The notes beneath the pieces are model-generated. The model made no database searches. It was not told where the DNA came from and saw only the letters and a list, made by a program, of their open reading frames with translations. Position numbers and translations under genes: made by a program. 32,166 nucleotides of DNA from Streptomonospora alba (GTDB taxonomy: Bacteria > Actinomycetota > Actinomycetes > Streptosporangiales > Streptosporangiaceae): assembly GCF_000826685.1 (NCBI RefSeq), contig NZ_JROO01000049.1:1-32166 (forward strand). Reading direction: 5' to 3'. This document shows positions 14,740 through 22,338 of the stretch, in pieces (position 1 is the first letter of the stretch; every line of letters starts with the position of its first letter).

Positions 14740-15102
14740 TCAGCCCCGCAGCGCGGCGCGGACGATCTCCAGCGCCTCGCTGCGGTCCAGACCCAGCTTC
14801 GCGATCACGTCGGCGTAGCTGCGGGCGGCCGCGACCGCCTCGGCCCGCTGGGCGTCGCCGTCGGCGGCGATGTAGGTGCCGGAGCGGCCGCGGGTCTCGA
14901 CGACCCCGGCCTGCTCCAGCTCACGGTAGGCGCGCGCGACCGTGTTCACGGCCACGGCGAGGTTCTCGGCCAGCGCGCGTACAGTCGGCAGCTTGTAGCC
15001 AACGGGTAGCTCGCCATTGGCGGCCGCGTTGGCCACCGCCGCCCGTATCTGCTCATACGGGGGAACCTTCGACGTCGGGTCGATCCGGATCGCGTCCGGC
15101 AT
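14740..15102 (-). CDS. GntR-family transcriptional regulator, YtrA-like short type
   Basis: 120-residue DNA-binding protein. The N-terminal winged helix is clear: IDPTSKVPPYEQIR, GYKLPTVRALAENLAVAVNTVARAYRELEQAGVVETRGRSGTYIA. Only about 45 residues follow, with no effector-binding FCD or UTRA domain, as in the YtrA subfamily that often controls ABC transporters or its own operon. Two starts are possible, the ATG at 15102 used here and a GTG at 15114 adding four residues. The 92-bp upstream gap to the coiled-coil gene is free of obvious operators. Confidence 0.88.
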   Translation of the reverse strand: MPDAIRIDPTSKVPPYEQIRAAVANAAANGELPVGYKLPTVRALAENLAVAVNTVARAYRELEQAGVVETRGRSGTYIAADGDAQRAEAVAAARSYADVIAKLGLDRSEALEIVRAALRG

Positions 15103-15194
15103 CCTCGCCCCCACTCCCTGTTACCTGCGGTGCCTGCGGCGTGCGCGCGACGCCTGCTCCGATCGTCCCACCGTGAAGCAAGCAGCGCACGTCG

Positions 15195-15590
15195 TCAGGC
15201 GACGACGGGGCTGCGCGGCAAGCGCTCGATCCCGTGCAGGCGGTGGTACTCGCGTGCGGTGAGCAGGCGCTCGGCGGTTTCGGTCGCGCGGCGGACGTCG
15301 GGGGTGGCCAGCCGCTTGCGGCGGTAGATCCCGTCGGTGTAGCCGCGCGCGCCGATCAGCACCCGCTCCTTGGCGTAAGCCGCGCGCATGGCCTCGGTCA
15401 GAGCGGTGTCCAGTGCGACACCGCGGCTGTGCAGCTCCTCGATATCGGCGTCGGCGCGCTGCGCCTCGGCGAGTCGCTCCTCGGCGTCGGCGACCTCGTG
15501 GAGCAGCTCTGGCAGCCGGTCGGCCTTCTGCTGGTCCTCGGCGAGGCGCGTGCGCGCGGCGGCGTCGACTTTGCGCTGTCTCAGAGCCAT
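15195..15590 (-). CDS. Coiled-coil protein of unknown function
   Basis: 131-residue protein, highly charged, predicted helical from residue 1 to about 95 with heptad-like Ala/Leu spacing (for example RLPELLHEVADAEERLAEAQ), then a basic tail with YTDGIYRRKRLATPDVRRATETAERLLTAREYHRLHGIERLP. No membrane segment, no recognised domain, one Met-rich start. ATG at 15590 follows GGGAGCG. It has coding-type codon use. It is divergent from the TetR gene across a 141-bp spacer, so it may be a target of that repressor; that is position only. Confidence 0.65.
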   Translation of the reverse strand: MALRQRKVDAAARTRLAEDQQKADRLPELLHEVADAEERLAEAQRADADIEELHSRGVALDTALTEAMRAAYAKERVLIGARGYTDGIYRRKRLATPDVRRATETAERLLTAREYHRLHGIERLPRSPVVA

Positions 15591-15705
15591 GTTCGCTCCC
15601 GATGTGCGATTGCGTGTACGAAGGGGACAGGTCGAGGGTATCGGCGTTCCCACTCTAGAGGGGTCAAGATCACCTGACGAGGGCATGATGTCGGCGTACC
15701 CGCCT

Positions 15706-15725
15706 TTACAAAGTAATCCTAGGAT
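15706..15725. promoter_or_regulatory. Adjacent inverted repeats before tetR (candidate operator plus -10)
   Basis: TTAC-AAA-GTAA (15706-15716) and the 10-bp palindrome ATCCTAGGAT (15716-15725) share one base. The second contains TAGGAT (15720-15725), a TANNNT -10 that ends 6 nt before the GTG of the TetR gene. A repressor bound here would block that promoter, the usual autoregulatory layout of TetR genes, and could also affect the divergent gene. Confidence 0.45.
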
Positions 15726-15731
15726 CCAGAC

Positions 15732-16385
15732 GTGAGCCGAAACAACGCCGGCCTCAGTGCCGAGCGCATCATCACCGAGGCCCTGCGCATCATCGACGGC
15801 CAGGGCCTGCGCCGATTGACCATGCGGCGCCTGGGCGACGCCCTGGAGGTCGAGGCCATGGCGATCTACCACCACTTCCCGCTGGGCAAGGAGCAGCTCT
15901 TCGAGGCGCTCGTGGCCTACATCAGCGACGTCTCCCGAGGCGCCTCCGGCGGAGACGGCGACGAGGCCCAGGAGAGCACTGAGGACGACGGGGAGGGCGC
16001 CGACGACTCGAGCTGGGACCGGCGGCTGCGGGACTGGGCGATGGACTACCGCCGTGCGCTCCTGGACCACGCCCAGGCGCTGCCGCTGTTCATCCACCGC
16101 CGTCCCGACACCGAGGCCGCGCTGCGCACGCGGGAGCTGCACTACGCGGCGTTCGCCGAGGCCGGGCTCAGCGGGGCCGACGTCGTCCAGGCCGCTGCGG
16201 CGCTGGACTCCTATGTCACCGGCGCCGTCATCCACGAGGTGCGGGCCAACGGGCTCCCGGCCCGCGAACCGGCGGCGATCGACGGCAGGTTCCCGCACGC
16301 GGCGGCGCTGAACGGCGTCGAACTGGATCCCGAGCGCAGGTTCACCGACGGCCTCGACGCTCTGCTGGGCTCCCTGCGCCCCTAG
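15732..16385 (+). CDS. TetR/AcrR-family regulator with TetR_C-type ligand domain
   Basis: 217-residue repressor. The HTH is at about residues 29-50 (LTMRRLGDALEVEAMAIYHHF), preceded by the first helix SAERIITEALRIIDGQG. The C-terminal part resembles the tetracycline-repressor C domain, with an RRALLDHAQALPLFIHRRP segment and helices ending LDALLGSLRP. An unusual acidic insertion (GGDGDEAQESTEDDGEGADDS, described in two parts as Gly/Asp- then Glu/Asp-rich) lies at about 75-97. The GTG at 15732 has no Shine-Dalgarno sequence and a -10 just upstream, suggesting a leaderless mRNA. No efflux pump is adjacent; it converges with the response regulator. Confidence 0.88.
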   Translation: MSRNNAGLSAERIITEALRIIDGQGLRRLTMRRLGDALEVEAMAIYHHFPLGKEQLFEALVAYISDVSRGASGGDGDEAQESTEDDGEGADDSSWDRRLRDWAMDYRRALLDHAQALPLFIHRRPDTEAALRTRELHYAAFAEAGLSGADVVQAAAALDSYVTGAVIHEVRANGLPAREPAAIDGRFPHAAALNGVELDPERRFTDGLDALLGSLRP

Positions 16386-16414
16386 AGCGCCGACCCGGCG
16401 ATGGACGCGCGCCC

Positions 16415-17104
16415 CTAGCGGGTCAGCCCGAGCTCCTGGGCGGCGATGGCGGCCTGCACGCGGCTTTGCAGATCCAGTTTGGCCAGGATGCGGCTGACGT
16501 GGGTCTTGGCCGTGGGTTCGGTGATGCCCAGCCGCCGGGCGAGCTGCCGGTTGGACAGCCCTTCGCCCACGCAGGCCAGCACCTCGCGTTCGCGCGGGGT
16601 CAACTCGGCCACCGACGCGGCGGCGGGCAGGACGCGTCCGCTCGCGGCTCGGGCCCCGGGCTGCCCCGCGCCCATGCCCGCGCCGTCTCCGGCTCCGGCG
16701 AACGTGCTGATGAGGCGGCGCGTCACGGCCGGTGCGATCATGCCCTCGCCGCGCGCGACCACGCGCACCGCCTCGGTCAGGCCGTCGGCCTCGATGTTCT
16801 TGAGCAGGAAACCCGCGGCTCCGGCGCGCAGTGCGCCGAAGACGTACTCGTCGAGGTCGAAGGTCGTCAGGATGAGGACGTCGGTTCCGGACCCGGCGAG
16901 TTCGCGCGTGGCGGCGATGCCGTCCTTGCGCGGCATCCGCACGTCCATCAGCACCAGATCGCAGCCGGTGCGGCGGGCGGCCGCCACCGCCTCCTCGCCG
17001 TCGGCGGCCTCGGCGACGACCTCGATGTCGTCTGCGGCGTCCAGGATCATCACCAGGCCCGAGCGCACCGCCCACTGGTCCTCGGCCACCACCACCCGGA
17101 TCAC
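16415..17104 (-). CDS. NarL/FixJ-type response regulator
   Basis: 229-residue two-component regulator. Receiver domain (1 to about 118) with acidic pair Glu8/Asp9, phosphoacceptor Asp54 (DLVLMDVRMP), ILTTFD switch threonine and LLKN lysine. A Gly/Ala-rich linker (about 130-160) leads to a LuxR-type HTH (ELTPREREVLACVGEGLSNRQLARRLGITEPTAKTHVSRILAKL). The GTG start overlaps the histidine kinase stop by 4 bp (GTGA), so the two are translationally coupled and form one signalling pair. Target genes are not indicated. Confidence 0.93.
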   Translation of the reverse strand: MIRVVVAEDQWAVRSGLVMILDAADDIEVVAEAADGEEAVAAARRTGCDLVLMDVRMPRKDGIAATRELAGSGTDVLILTTFDLDEYVFGALRAGAAGFLLKNIEADGLTEAVRVVARGEGMIAPAVTRRLISTFAGAGDGAGMGAGQPGARAASGRVLPAAASVAELTPREREVLACVGEGLSNRQLARRLGITEPTAKTHVSRILAKLDLQSRVQAAIAAQELGLTR

Positions 17105-18516
17105 CGCACACCGTCCTCGGCTCCTGCAGGGCGCCCCGCCGCACCGGCACCGCCGGGGTCCTGGGCGGCACCGCCGTCCGCGGCCGACGCGCGCGGCTCG
17201 GCGCCGGACGCCGGTTCCGCGGGCGACAGCGGTATCTCGGCCCGCACCCGCCACGTCCGCGCGTCCACCGGACCCGCGCTGAACCGCCCGCCGAGCAGCA
17301 GCACCCGCTCGCGCATACCGGTCAGCCCCGCTCCCGCGCCCTGTCCGTGGAGCACCCCGGTCGCCCCCTCCCCTGCCTCGGCGACGCCGTTGCTCACGCT
17401 CACGACCAGCGTTCGCCCGCCGGAAGTCTCGCCCGCGCCGGTCCCGTCCTCCCGGCCGTCACCCCGTCCGACCGCATCGCCGGCCCGAACGTCCACGACC
17501 ACCTCGACCCGCCTCGGATTGGCGTAGCGTAGCGCGTTGGTCAGCGACTCCTGCAGCACCCGGTAGGCGGCGGCGTCGGCGCGCGGAGGCAGCGGCGGCA
17601 CCCCGTCGGGCCAGGCGACCTCTACCTCCACCCCGGCTTCGCGGGCATCGGCGAAGAGCCGGTCGGCGTCGGAGAGCCGGGGAGTCACCGCATCCAGCTG
17701 CGGTCCGCCCTCCTCGTCGCGCAGAACCCGGATCATGGCACGCATGTCGGTGAGGCCGTGCAGGCTGCTGTCACGGATCACTCCCAGGATTCGGCGCATC
17801 CGCGCAGGATCGGCCTCGCGCATCGACAGGGCGGCGGTGGACTGCACCGCGATGGCGCTGAGGTGGTTGGCGATCACGTCGTGCAGCTCGCGGGCCACCC
17901 GGCCGCGTTCCTCGGTCACGGCGTTGCGCCGGTCCAGTTCGGCCATCCGCTCGATCTGGCGGGCCCGCTCGCGTTCCAAAGCCGTGCGCTGACGGTGTTC
18001 GCGTACGCTCAGGCCGCTGATGACCGGGCTGGCGAAGACCAGGACGTAGAGCCCGATCACCTGAACGAGCTCCAGTAGCCCGCCCCGGAACGCTCCGAGC
18101 ATCAGCGCCACCGCCAGCGACGCGGTCACCGCCACCCCGCCCGCGCAGACCAGGGCCAGCACCGTGTCGGCCAGTCGGCGCCGGCCCCACACGCATGCCG
18201 CGTACAGAGCGTCGCCGTAGACGATGATCACGGCGGAGGAGGGCCCGATCGCGGCGTCGACCGCGACGACCAGTGTCGCCGCGCCGAGGACGGCGCCGGG
18301 CGCCGTGCGCCGGAAGAGCATCAGGCCGCAGACGGCGGCCAGGGTGGCCAGCAGCCAGTGCGGGGCGATGCCGTCGCGCCAGAAGTAGGCGCCCACGCCC
18401 CACAGCAGCAGTCCCAGCGCGAACATCGCCCCCGCCCACAGGGCGCTTCCCAGGTAGGCGCGGCCACCCAGCAGCGGGTGGTCCAGCAGCTCGCGGCCGG
18501 GCGGTCGTCCTCTCAC
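17101..18516 (-). CDS. Membrane histidine kinase, HisKA_3 type, partner of the adjacent regulator
   Basis: 471-residue NarX/DesK-type sensor kinase. Five or so hydrophobic segments fill residues 20-165 with almost no extracellular sensor loop, so the stimulus is likely sensed in the membrane. A short coiled segment leads to the HisKA_3 block ERGRVARELHDVIANHLSAIA with phospho-accepting His212. The ATPase domain has the N-box ESLTNALRYA and G-box GAGAGLTGMRERV. Inside the ATPase domain, between the N- and G-boxes, is an Asp/Gly-rich insertion (AVGRGDGREDGTGAGETSGG). The C-terminal 45 residues are low-complexity Ala/Gly/Pro. Start GTG at 18516 follows GAGATGGAG. Confidence 0.92.
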   Translation of the reverse strand: MRGRPPGRELLDHPLLGGRAYLGSALWAGAMFALGLLLWGVGAYFWRDGIAPHWLLATLAAVCGLMLFRRTAPGAVLGAATLVVAVDAAIGPSSAVIIVYGDALYAACVWGRRRLADTVLALVCAGGVAVTASLAVALMLGAFRGGLLELVQVIGLYVLVFASPVISGLSVREHRQRTALERERARQIERMAELDRRNAVTEERGRVARELHDVIANHLSAIAVQSTAALSMREADPARMRRILGVIRDSSLHGLTDMRAMIRVLRDEEGGPQLDAVTPRLSDADRLFADAREAGVEVEVAWPDGVPPLPPRADAAAYRVLQESLTNALRYANPRRVEVVVDVRAGDAVGRGDGREDGTGAGETSGGRTLVVSVSNGVAEAGEGATGVLHGQGAGAGLTGMRERVLLLGGRFSAGPVDARTWRVRAEIPLSPAEPASGAEPRASAADGGAAQDPGGAGAAGRPAGAEDGVR

Positions 18517-18657
18517 GGCTCCATCTCAGCACGTGCGGCGCGCGGATGCGTACATCCAACGTCGCAGGGATCTCCCTACCCGCGACGATCCCCGGGGAGG
18601 GGGCGGCCCGCGATGCTTGGGGCATCGACTGCCCGCGCGGGCGTAAGGGGGATCGCT

Positions 18658-19218
18658 GTGATCGTCGGGCTGATCCTGGCATGCGAGGCGCTGTTCTGGG
18701 TGCTGCTGCTGACCGGCTTGGCCGTGCGCTATCTGCTGCGCCGCCGGAGGCTGAGCACTGCGCTGCTGGTGTCGGTGCCGGTGCTGGATGTGGTGCTGCT
18801 CGCGATGATCGGGGGCCACCTGGCCGCGGGCGGCACGGCAGACGGCTCCCACGGACTGGGGGCCCTCTACCTCGGATTCACCGTCGCCTACGGCGACGCC
18901 GTCATCAAATGGGCCGATGTGCGCTTCGCCCACCGCTTCGCCGGCGGTCCGCCGCCCGAGCGGCCGCCCAAGCGGGGGATGCCGGCGGTCCGGCGCGAAG
19001 GCGCCGCGTGGTTGCGCTGCGTGCTGGGCTGTGCGATCGGCGCGGCCGTGCTCGGCGGGCTGATCCTGTTCGTGGGCGATCCCGAGCGCACCGCGGCCCT
19101 AATGCAGGCGTTCCCATCGCTGGGGACCATCCTGCTCGTGCACACGGCCGCCTCCCTGTGGTTGGTCGCCGAGGCGCTGCTGGGCCGGCGAAGCGGCGTC
19201 GCCGTCGGCGAGCGCTGA
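18658..19218 (+). CDS. Integral membrane protein of unknown function
   Basis: 186-residue protein with about five hydrophobic segments: VGLILACEALFWVLLLTGLA, STALLVSVPVLDVVLLAMIG, GALYLGFTVAYGDAVIKWAD, a segment after an Arg/Pro-rich cytoplasmic-looking loop (CVLGCAIGAAVLGGLILFVG), and TILLVHTAASLWLVAEALLG. I do not recognise a functional family; similar proteins occur widely in actinomycetes. GTG at 18658 is preceded by AAGGGGG with 7-nt spacing, which sets the start; the frame is open further upstream without a better site. It is divergent from the two-component operon (141-bp spacer), so it is a possible target. Confidence 0.72.
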   Translation: MIVGLILACEALFWVLLLTGLAVRYLLRRRRLSTALLVSVPVLDVVLLAMIGGHLAAGGTADGSHGLGALYLGFTVAYGDAVIKWADVRFAHRFAGGPPPERPPKRGMPAVRREGAAWLRCVLGCAIGAAVLGGLILFVGDPERTAALMQAFPSLGTILLVHTAASLWLVAEALLGRRSGVAVGER

Positions 19219-19223
19219 AGGCG

Positions 19224-19266
19224 GCGCCGCGGCACCCGGGCGGGCGGTGCCCGCGTGCCGCGGCGC
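19224..19266. terminator. Bidirectional terminator hairpin between converging genes
   Basis: Perfect 12-bp arms GCGCCGCGGCAC (19224-19235) and its complement (19255-19266) enclose a second stem CGGGC/GCCCG (19237-19241, 19249-19253). It lies between the membrane protein stop and the ATPase stop, so it can end transcripts from both sides. No T-tract. Confidence 0.75.
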
Positions 19267-19292
19267 GCTCAGCCGATGGCCGGGCGCCCGGG

Positions 19293-21170
19293 CTATGCCG
19301 CCGTGGACTGGCGGCGCAGCTCGGCGCGCTGGGCGCGGTGCTTCCTGGCTTCGACCGGGTCGAGGACCGGGGCCGCCGTCAGCAGCTCGCGTGTGTAGTC
19401 GTGGCGGGGCGACTCGTAGACGGTGTCGCTGTGGTCGAGCTCGACGACCTCGCCCTTGCGCATGACCGCCACCCGGTCGCTGACCTGGCGCACCACGGCG
19501 AGGTCGTGGGCGACGAAGATGTAGGTCAGGTCGAAGTCGTCCTGCAGTTCGTCGAGCAGCCGCAGCACCTGGTCCTGGGTCGAGACGTCCAGAGCCGAGA
19601 CCGGCTCGTCGCAGATGACCAGCTTGGGCCGCAGGATCAGCGCGCGGGCGATGGCGATGCGCTGGCGCTGCCCGCCGGAGAAGGCGTGCGGGAACCGGTT
19701 GTAGTGCGACGCCTCCAGCCCGACGCGCTCCAGCAGCTCCTGGACCTTGCGCTGGATCTGCTTGGTGTCGTTCTCTCCCTGCACCCGCAGCCCGGCGCCG
19801 ATGCTGTCGCCGATGGTGACGCGCGGGTTCAGCGACGAGTACGGATTCTGGAAGATCATCTGGATGTCGCGGCGCAGCGGTCGCAGCTTGCGCTCGGGCA
19901 GCCGCGTGATGTCGCGGCCCTCGAAGACGATCTGGCCGGAGGTGGGGTTGAGCAGCCGGGTGACCATCCGCGAAAGGGTGCTCTTGCCGGAGCCGGACTC
20001 GCCCACGATCCCCAGTGTCTCGCCCTGGTACAGGTCGAAGGAGACGTCGTCGACGGCGTAGAAGTCGCTGGCTCCGCCCAGCAGCCCGCCGCGGACCTTG
20101 AAGCGCATGCGGGCGTTGCGCACCGACAGCAGCGGCGCGTCGGCCTCGCTCTTCTCCGGCTTGGCGGCGGCCCCGCCGAGCCGTGCGTCGCCCTCGGCGT
20201 CGGCGCGCCGGCGCGCCCGCTGGGCCCGCTTGGCCTGCTCGCCCTGTTCCTCGGAGATGGGCTGGCGGCGCTCTTCGCGCACCTGGGCGCGGCGCTGGGC
20301 GCGGGAGACGTCCACCCGCGGCACCGCCGCGAGCAGCGTCTTGGTGTAGGGGTGCTCGGGGGACGACAGCACGTCGCGGACGTCGCCGCGCTCGACGATG
20401 GAGCCCGTCTGCATCACCAGGACCTCGTCGACCGATCCGGCCACCACCGCGAGGTCGTGGCTGACCAGGATCAGCGACATCCCCAGGTCGCTGCGCAGGT
20501 CGTCGAGCAGGTCGAGGATCTGGGCCTGGACCGTGACGTCCAGGGCGGTGGTGATCTCGTCGGCCAGCAGCACCGTGGGCTCGCACATCAGGCCCATGGC
20601 GATGAGCGCCCGCTGGCGCATGCCGCCGGAGAACTCGTGCGGGTAGGAGTTGATCCGCTGGGCGGCGTTGGGGATGCCCACCCGGTCCAGCGACTCGACG
20701 GCGCGCTTGCGGGCGTCGGCCACGGAGGATCCGGGGCGGTGTACCTTGAACGCCTCGATCAGCTGGTTGCCGATCGTGTACTGGGGGTGTAGCGAGGACA
20801 TCGGGTCCTGGAAGACCATCGCGATGTCGTTGCCCCGCATGTCGCGGACCCGGTGGTCGCTCGCGGTGTTGATGTTCGTGCCGGTGACGGTGATGTCGCC
20901 GGTGACCTCGGCGTTGGTGCCGCGGTGCAGGCCCATCAGCGCCAGCGACGTGGCGCTCTTGCCCGAGCCGGACTCTCCGACGATGCCCACGGCGCCGCCG
21001 GCGGGCACCTCGAAGGAGACGCCGTCCACAGCGGTAAGGCGCCCCTCCAGGGTGGGGAACGTGATCCGCAGATCGTTGACGCTGACGACCGGATCGGTCA
21101 TGGCCGCCTCACCTTCGGTCCGATTGGCCCCTGCGGGCGTGTTTGCGGTACTGGACACGGAACTCGGCAT
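19293..21170 (-). CDS. Fused oligopeptide ABC transporter ATPase (DppD-DppF type)
   Basis: 625-residue protein with both nucleotide-binding domains in one chain, energising the two permeases encoded upstream. Domain 1: Walker A GESGSGKSATS, signature FSGGMRQR, Walker B VLLADEITTALDV. Domain 2: Walker A GESGSGKSTLS, signature FSGGQRQR, Walker B LVICDEPVSALDV. Each domain ends with the oligopeptide-specific extension (HPYTKTLLAAVP; HDYTRELLTAAP). A 60-residue Arg/Glu/Ala-rich linker joins them. The position after DE in Walker B of domain 1 is Ile rather than the common Pro. Start: ATG at 21170 behind GGGGAGAG; an internal ATG at 21101 with a weaker site would drop 23 residues. Last gene of the transporter operon. 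Confidence 0.93.
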   Translation of the reverse strand: MPSSVSSTANTPAGANRTEGEAAMTDPVVSVNDLRITFPTLEGRLTAVDGVSFEVPAGGAVGIVGESGSGKSATSLALMGLHRGTNAEVTGDITVTGTNINTASDHRVRDMRGNDIAMVFQDPMSSLHPQYTIGNQLIEAFKVHRPGSSVADARKRAVESLDRVGIPNAAQRINSYPHEFSGGMRQRALIAMGLMCEPTVLLADEITTALDVTVQAQILDLLDDLRSDLGMSLILVSHDLAVVAGSVDEVLVMQTGSIVERGDVRDVLSSPEHPYTKTLLAAVPRVDVSRAQRRAQVREERRQPISEEQGEQAKRAQRARRRADAEGDARLGGAAAKPEKSEADAPLLSVRNARMRFKVRGGLLGGASDFYAVDDVSFDLYQGETLGIVGESGSGKSTLSRMVTRLLNPTSGQIVFEGRDITRLPERKLRPLRRDIQMIFQNPYSSLNPRVTIGDSIGAGLRVQGENDTKQIQRKVQELLERVGLEASHYNRFPHAFSGGQRQRIAIARALILRPKLVICDEPVSALDVSTQDQVLRLLDELQDDFDLTYIFVAHDLAVVRQVSDRVAVMRKGEVVELDHSDTVYESPRHDYTRELLTAAPVLDPVEARKHRAQRAELRRQSTAA

Positions 21171-21184
21171 GGCTCTCCCCCGCC

Positions 21185-22201
21185 TCAGGCGCCCACGCGC
21201 ACGCGGGGGTCGACCCAGGCGTAGAGCACGTCGACGATCAGGTTGCAGACCACCACGAACGCCGCGGTGAGCATGGTGACGCCCAGGACCACCGGCAGGT
21301 CGTTGCCGCGGATCGCGTCGACGGCGAACTTGCCCAGGCCGGGCAGGGAGAACGTGCTCTCGGTGAGCACCGCGCCGCCCAGCATCAGCCCGAAGTCCAG
21401 GCCGAAGATGGTGATGATGGGGGTCAGCGCGGCGCGCAGGCCGTGCTTGGTGACCACCGTGCGCTCGGGCAGCCCCTTGGCGCGGGCGGTGCGGATGAAG
21501 TCCTCGCCCATGGTGTCGAGCATCCCGGCGCGGGTAAGCCGCGCATACATCGCGGCGTAGAGGAACGCCAGGGTCACCCAGGGCAGGACCAGCGCGTGCG
21601 CCCAGGCCAGCGGGTTCTCGGTGATCCCGGTGTAGCTGCCGCCCGGCGGGAAGATCGGCCAGTAGTAGCTCAGCAGCGCCAGGGACACCAGGCCGGTGAA
21701 GAAGATCGGCAGCGAGACGCCGGCCAGCGCGGTGATCATCGCCGCCCGGTCGAGCAGGGACCCGCGGCGCAGCGCCGAGAGCACGCCGATGGACACCCCG
21801 GCCACGACCCAGATCACGGCTGCGCCGATCGCCAGCGAGCCTGTCACGGGCAACCGGTCGACCAGCTGCGGCCAGACCTCGGTGTTGGTCTTGAAGGAGT
21901 AGCCGAAGCACGGGGCGTCGCAGTGGATGACGTCGGTTCCGCTGTCGTACTCCGTGCCCATGACCAGTCCGGAGACGAACTCCCCGTACTGCACGGTGAT
22001 CGGCTCGTCGAGATTGAGCCGCTCCTTGACCGCGGCGATGGCCTCGGGGCTGGGCGACTTGCCGACGTAGCGGGCGGCCAGCCCGTCGGAGTCGATGCCG
22101 GCCAGTCGCGGCACCAGGAAGAAGATCGCGAAGACGACCATGGTGACCACGAGCAGCAGGACCACGCCCGCGGCCAGGCGGCGGAGAATGTATCGGATCA
22201 C
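21185..22201 (-). CDS. Oligopeptide ABC transporter permease, DppB/OppB type
   Basis: 338-residue inner-membrane permease. The N-terminus MIRYILRRLAAGVVLLLVVTMVVFAIF is the typical OppB first helix; then an extracellular loop of about 70 residues containing two cysteines (HCDAPCFGYSF), and the six-helix core with the EAA motif (DFIRTARAKGLPERTVVTKH). Ends in the family-like DPRVRVGA. The GTG start at 22201 has only a weak ribosome binding site. It is separated from the binding protein gene by 137 bp containing a strong hairpin and abuts the ATPase gene (14-bp gap). Confidence 0.93.
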   Translation of the reverse strand: MIRYILRRLAAGVVLLLVVTMVVFAIFFLVPRLAGIDSDGLAARYVGKSPSPEAIAAVKERLNLDEPITVQYGEFVSGLVMGTEYDSGTDVIHCDAPCFGYSFKTNTEVWPQLVDRLPVTGSLAIGAAVIWVVAGVSIGVLSALRRGSLLDRAAMITALAGVSLPIFFTGLVSLALLSYYWPIFPPGGSYTGITENPLAWAHALVLPWVTLAFLYAAMYARLTRAGMLDTMGEDFIRTARAKGLPERTVVTKHGLRAALTPIITIFGLDFGLMLGGAVLTESTFSLPGLGKFAVDAIRGNDLPVVLGVTMLTAAFVVVCNLIVDVLYAWVDPRVRVGA

Positions 22202-22298
22202 AGCGGGCGGCCGAAGCCTTCACCTGCCTTGCTACGAGTGAGGAAAGCCGGGGTGCGGTCGGGCTTGTGGCCCTCGCGCACCGGTGACAGACCCGGGA

Positions 22299-22327
22299 CC
22301 GGCCCCCGCGGGATGCGCGGGGGCCGG
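22299..22327 (-). terminator. Intra-operon hairpin between binding protein and permease genes
   Basis: Arms CCGGCCCCCGCG (22299-22310) and its complement (22316-22327) pair perfectly over 12 bp with a 5-nt loop, 11 nt beyond the binding protein stop. In transporter operons such hairpins commonly protect the binding-protein message and reduce downstream read-through, giving excess binding protein; that role is inferred here. Confidence 0.65.
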
Positions 22328-22338
22328 CCGGATCGCGG

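Noticed and set aside
18544-18557. GGATG-CGTA-CATCC repeat before the histidine kinase gene
   Set aside because: Arms of only 5 bp in GC-rich sequence are expected by chance; no supporting promoter element.
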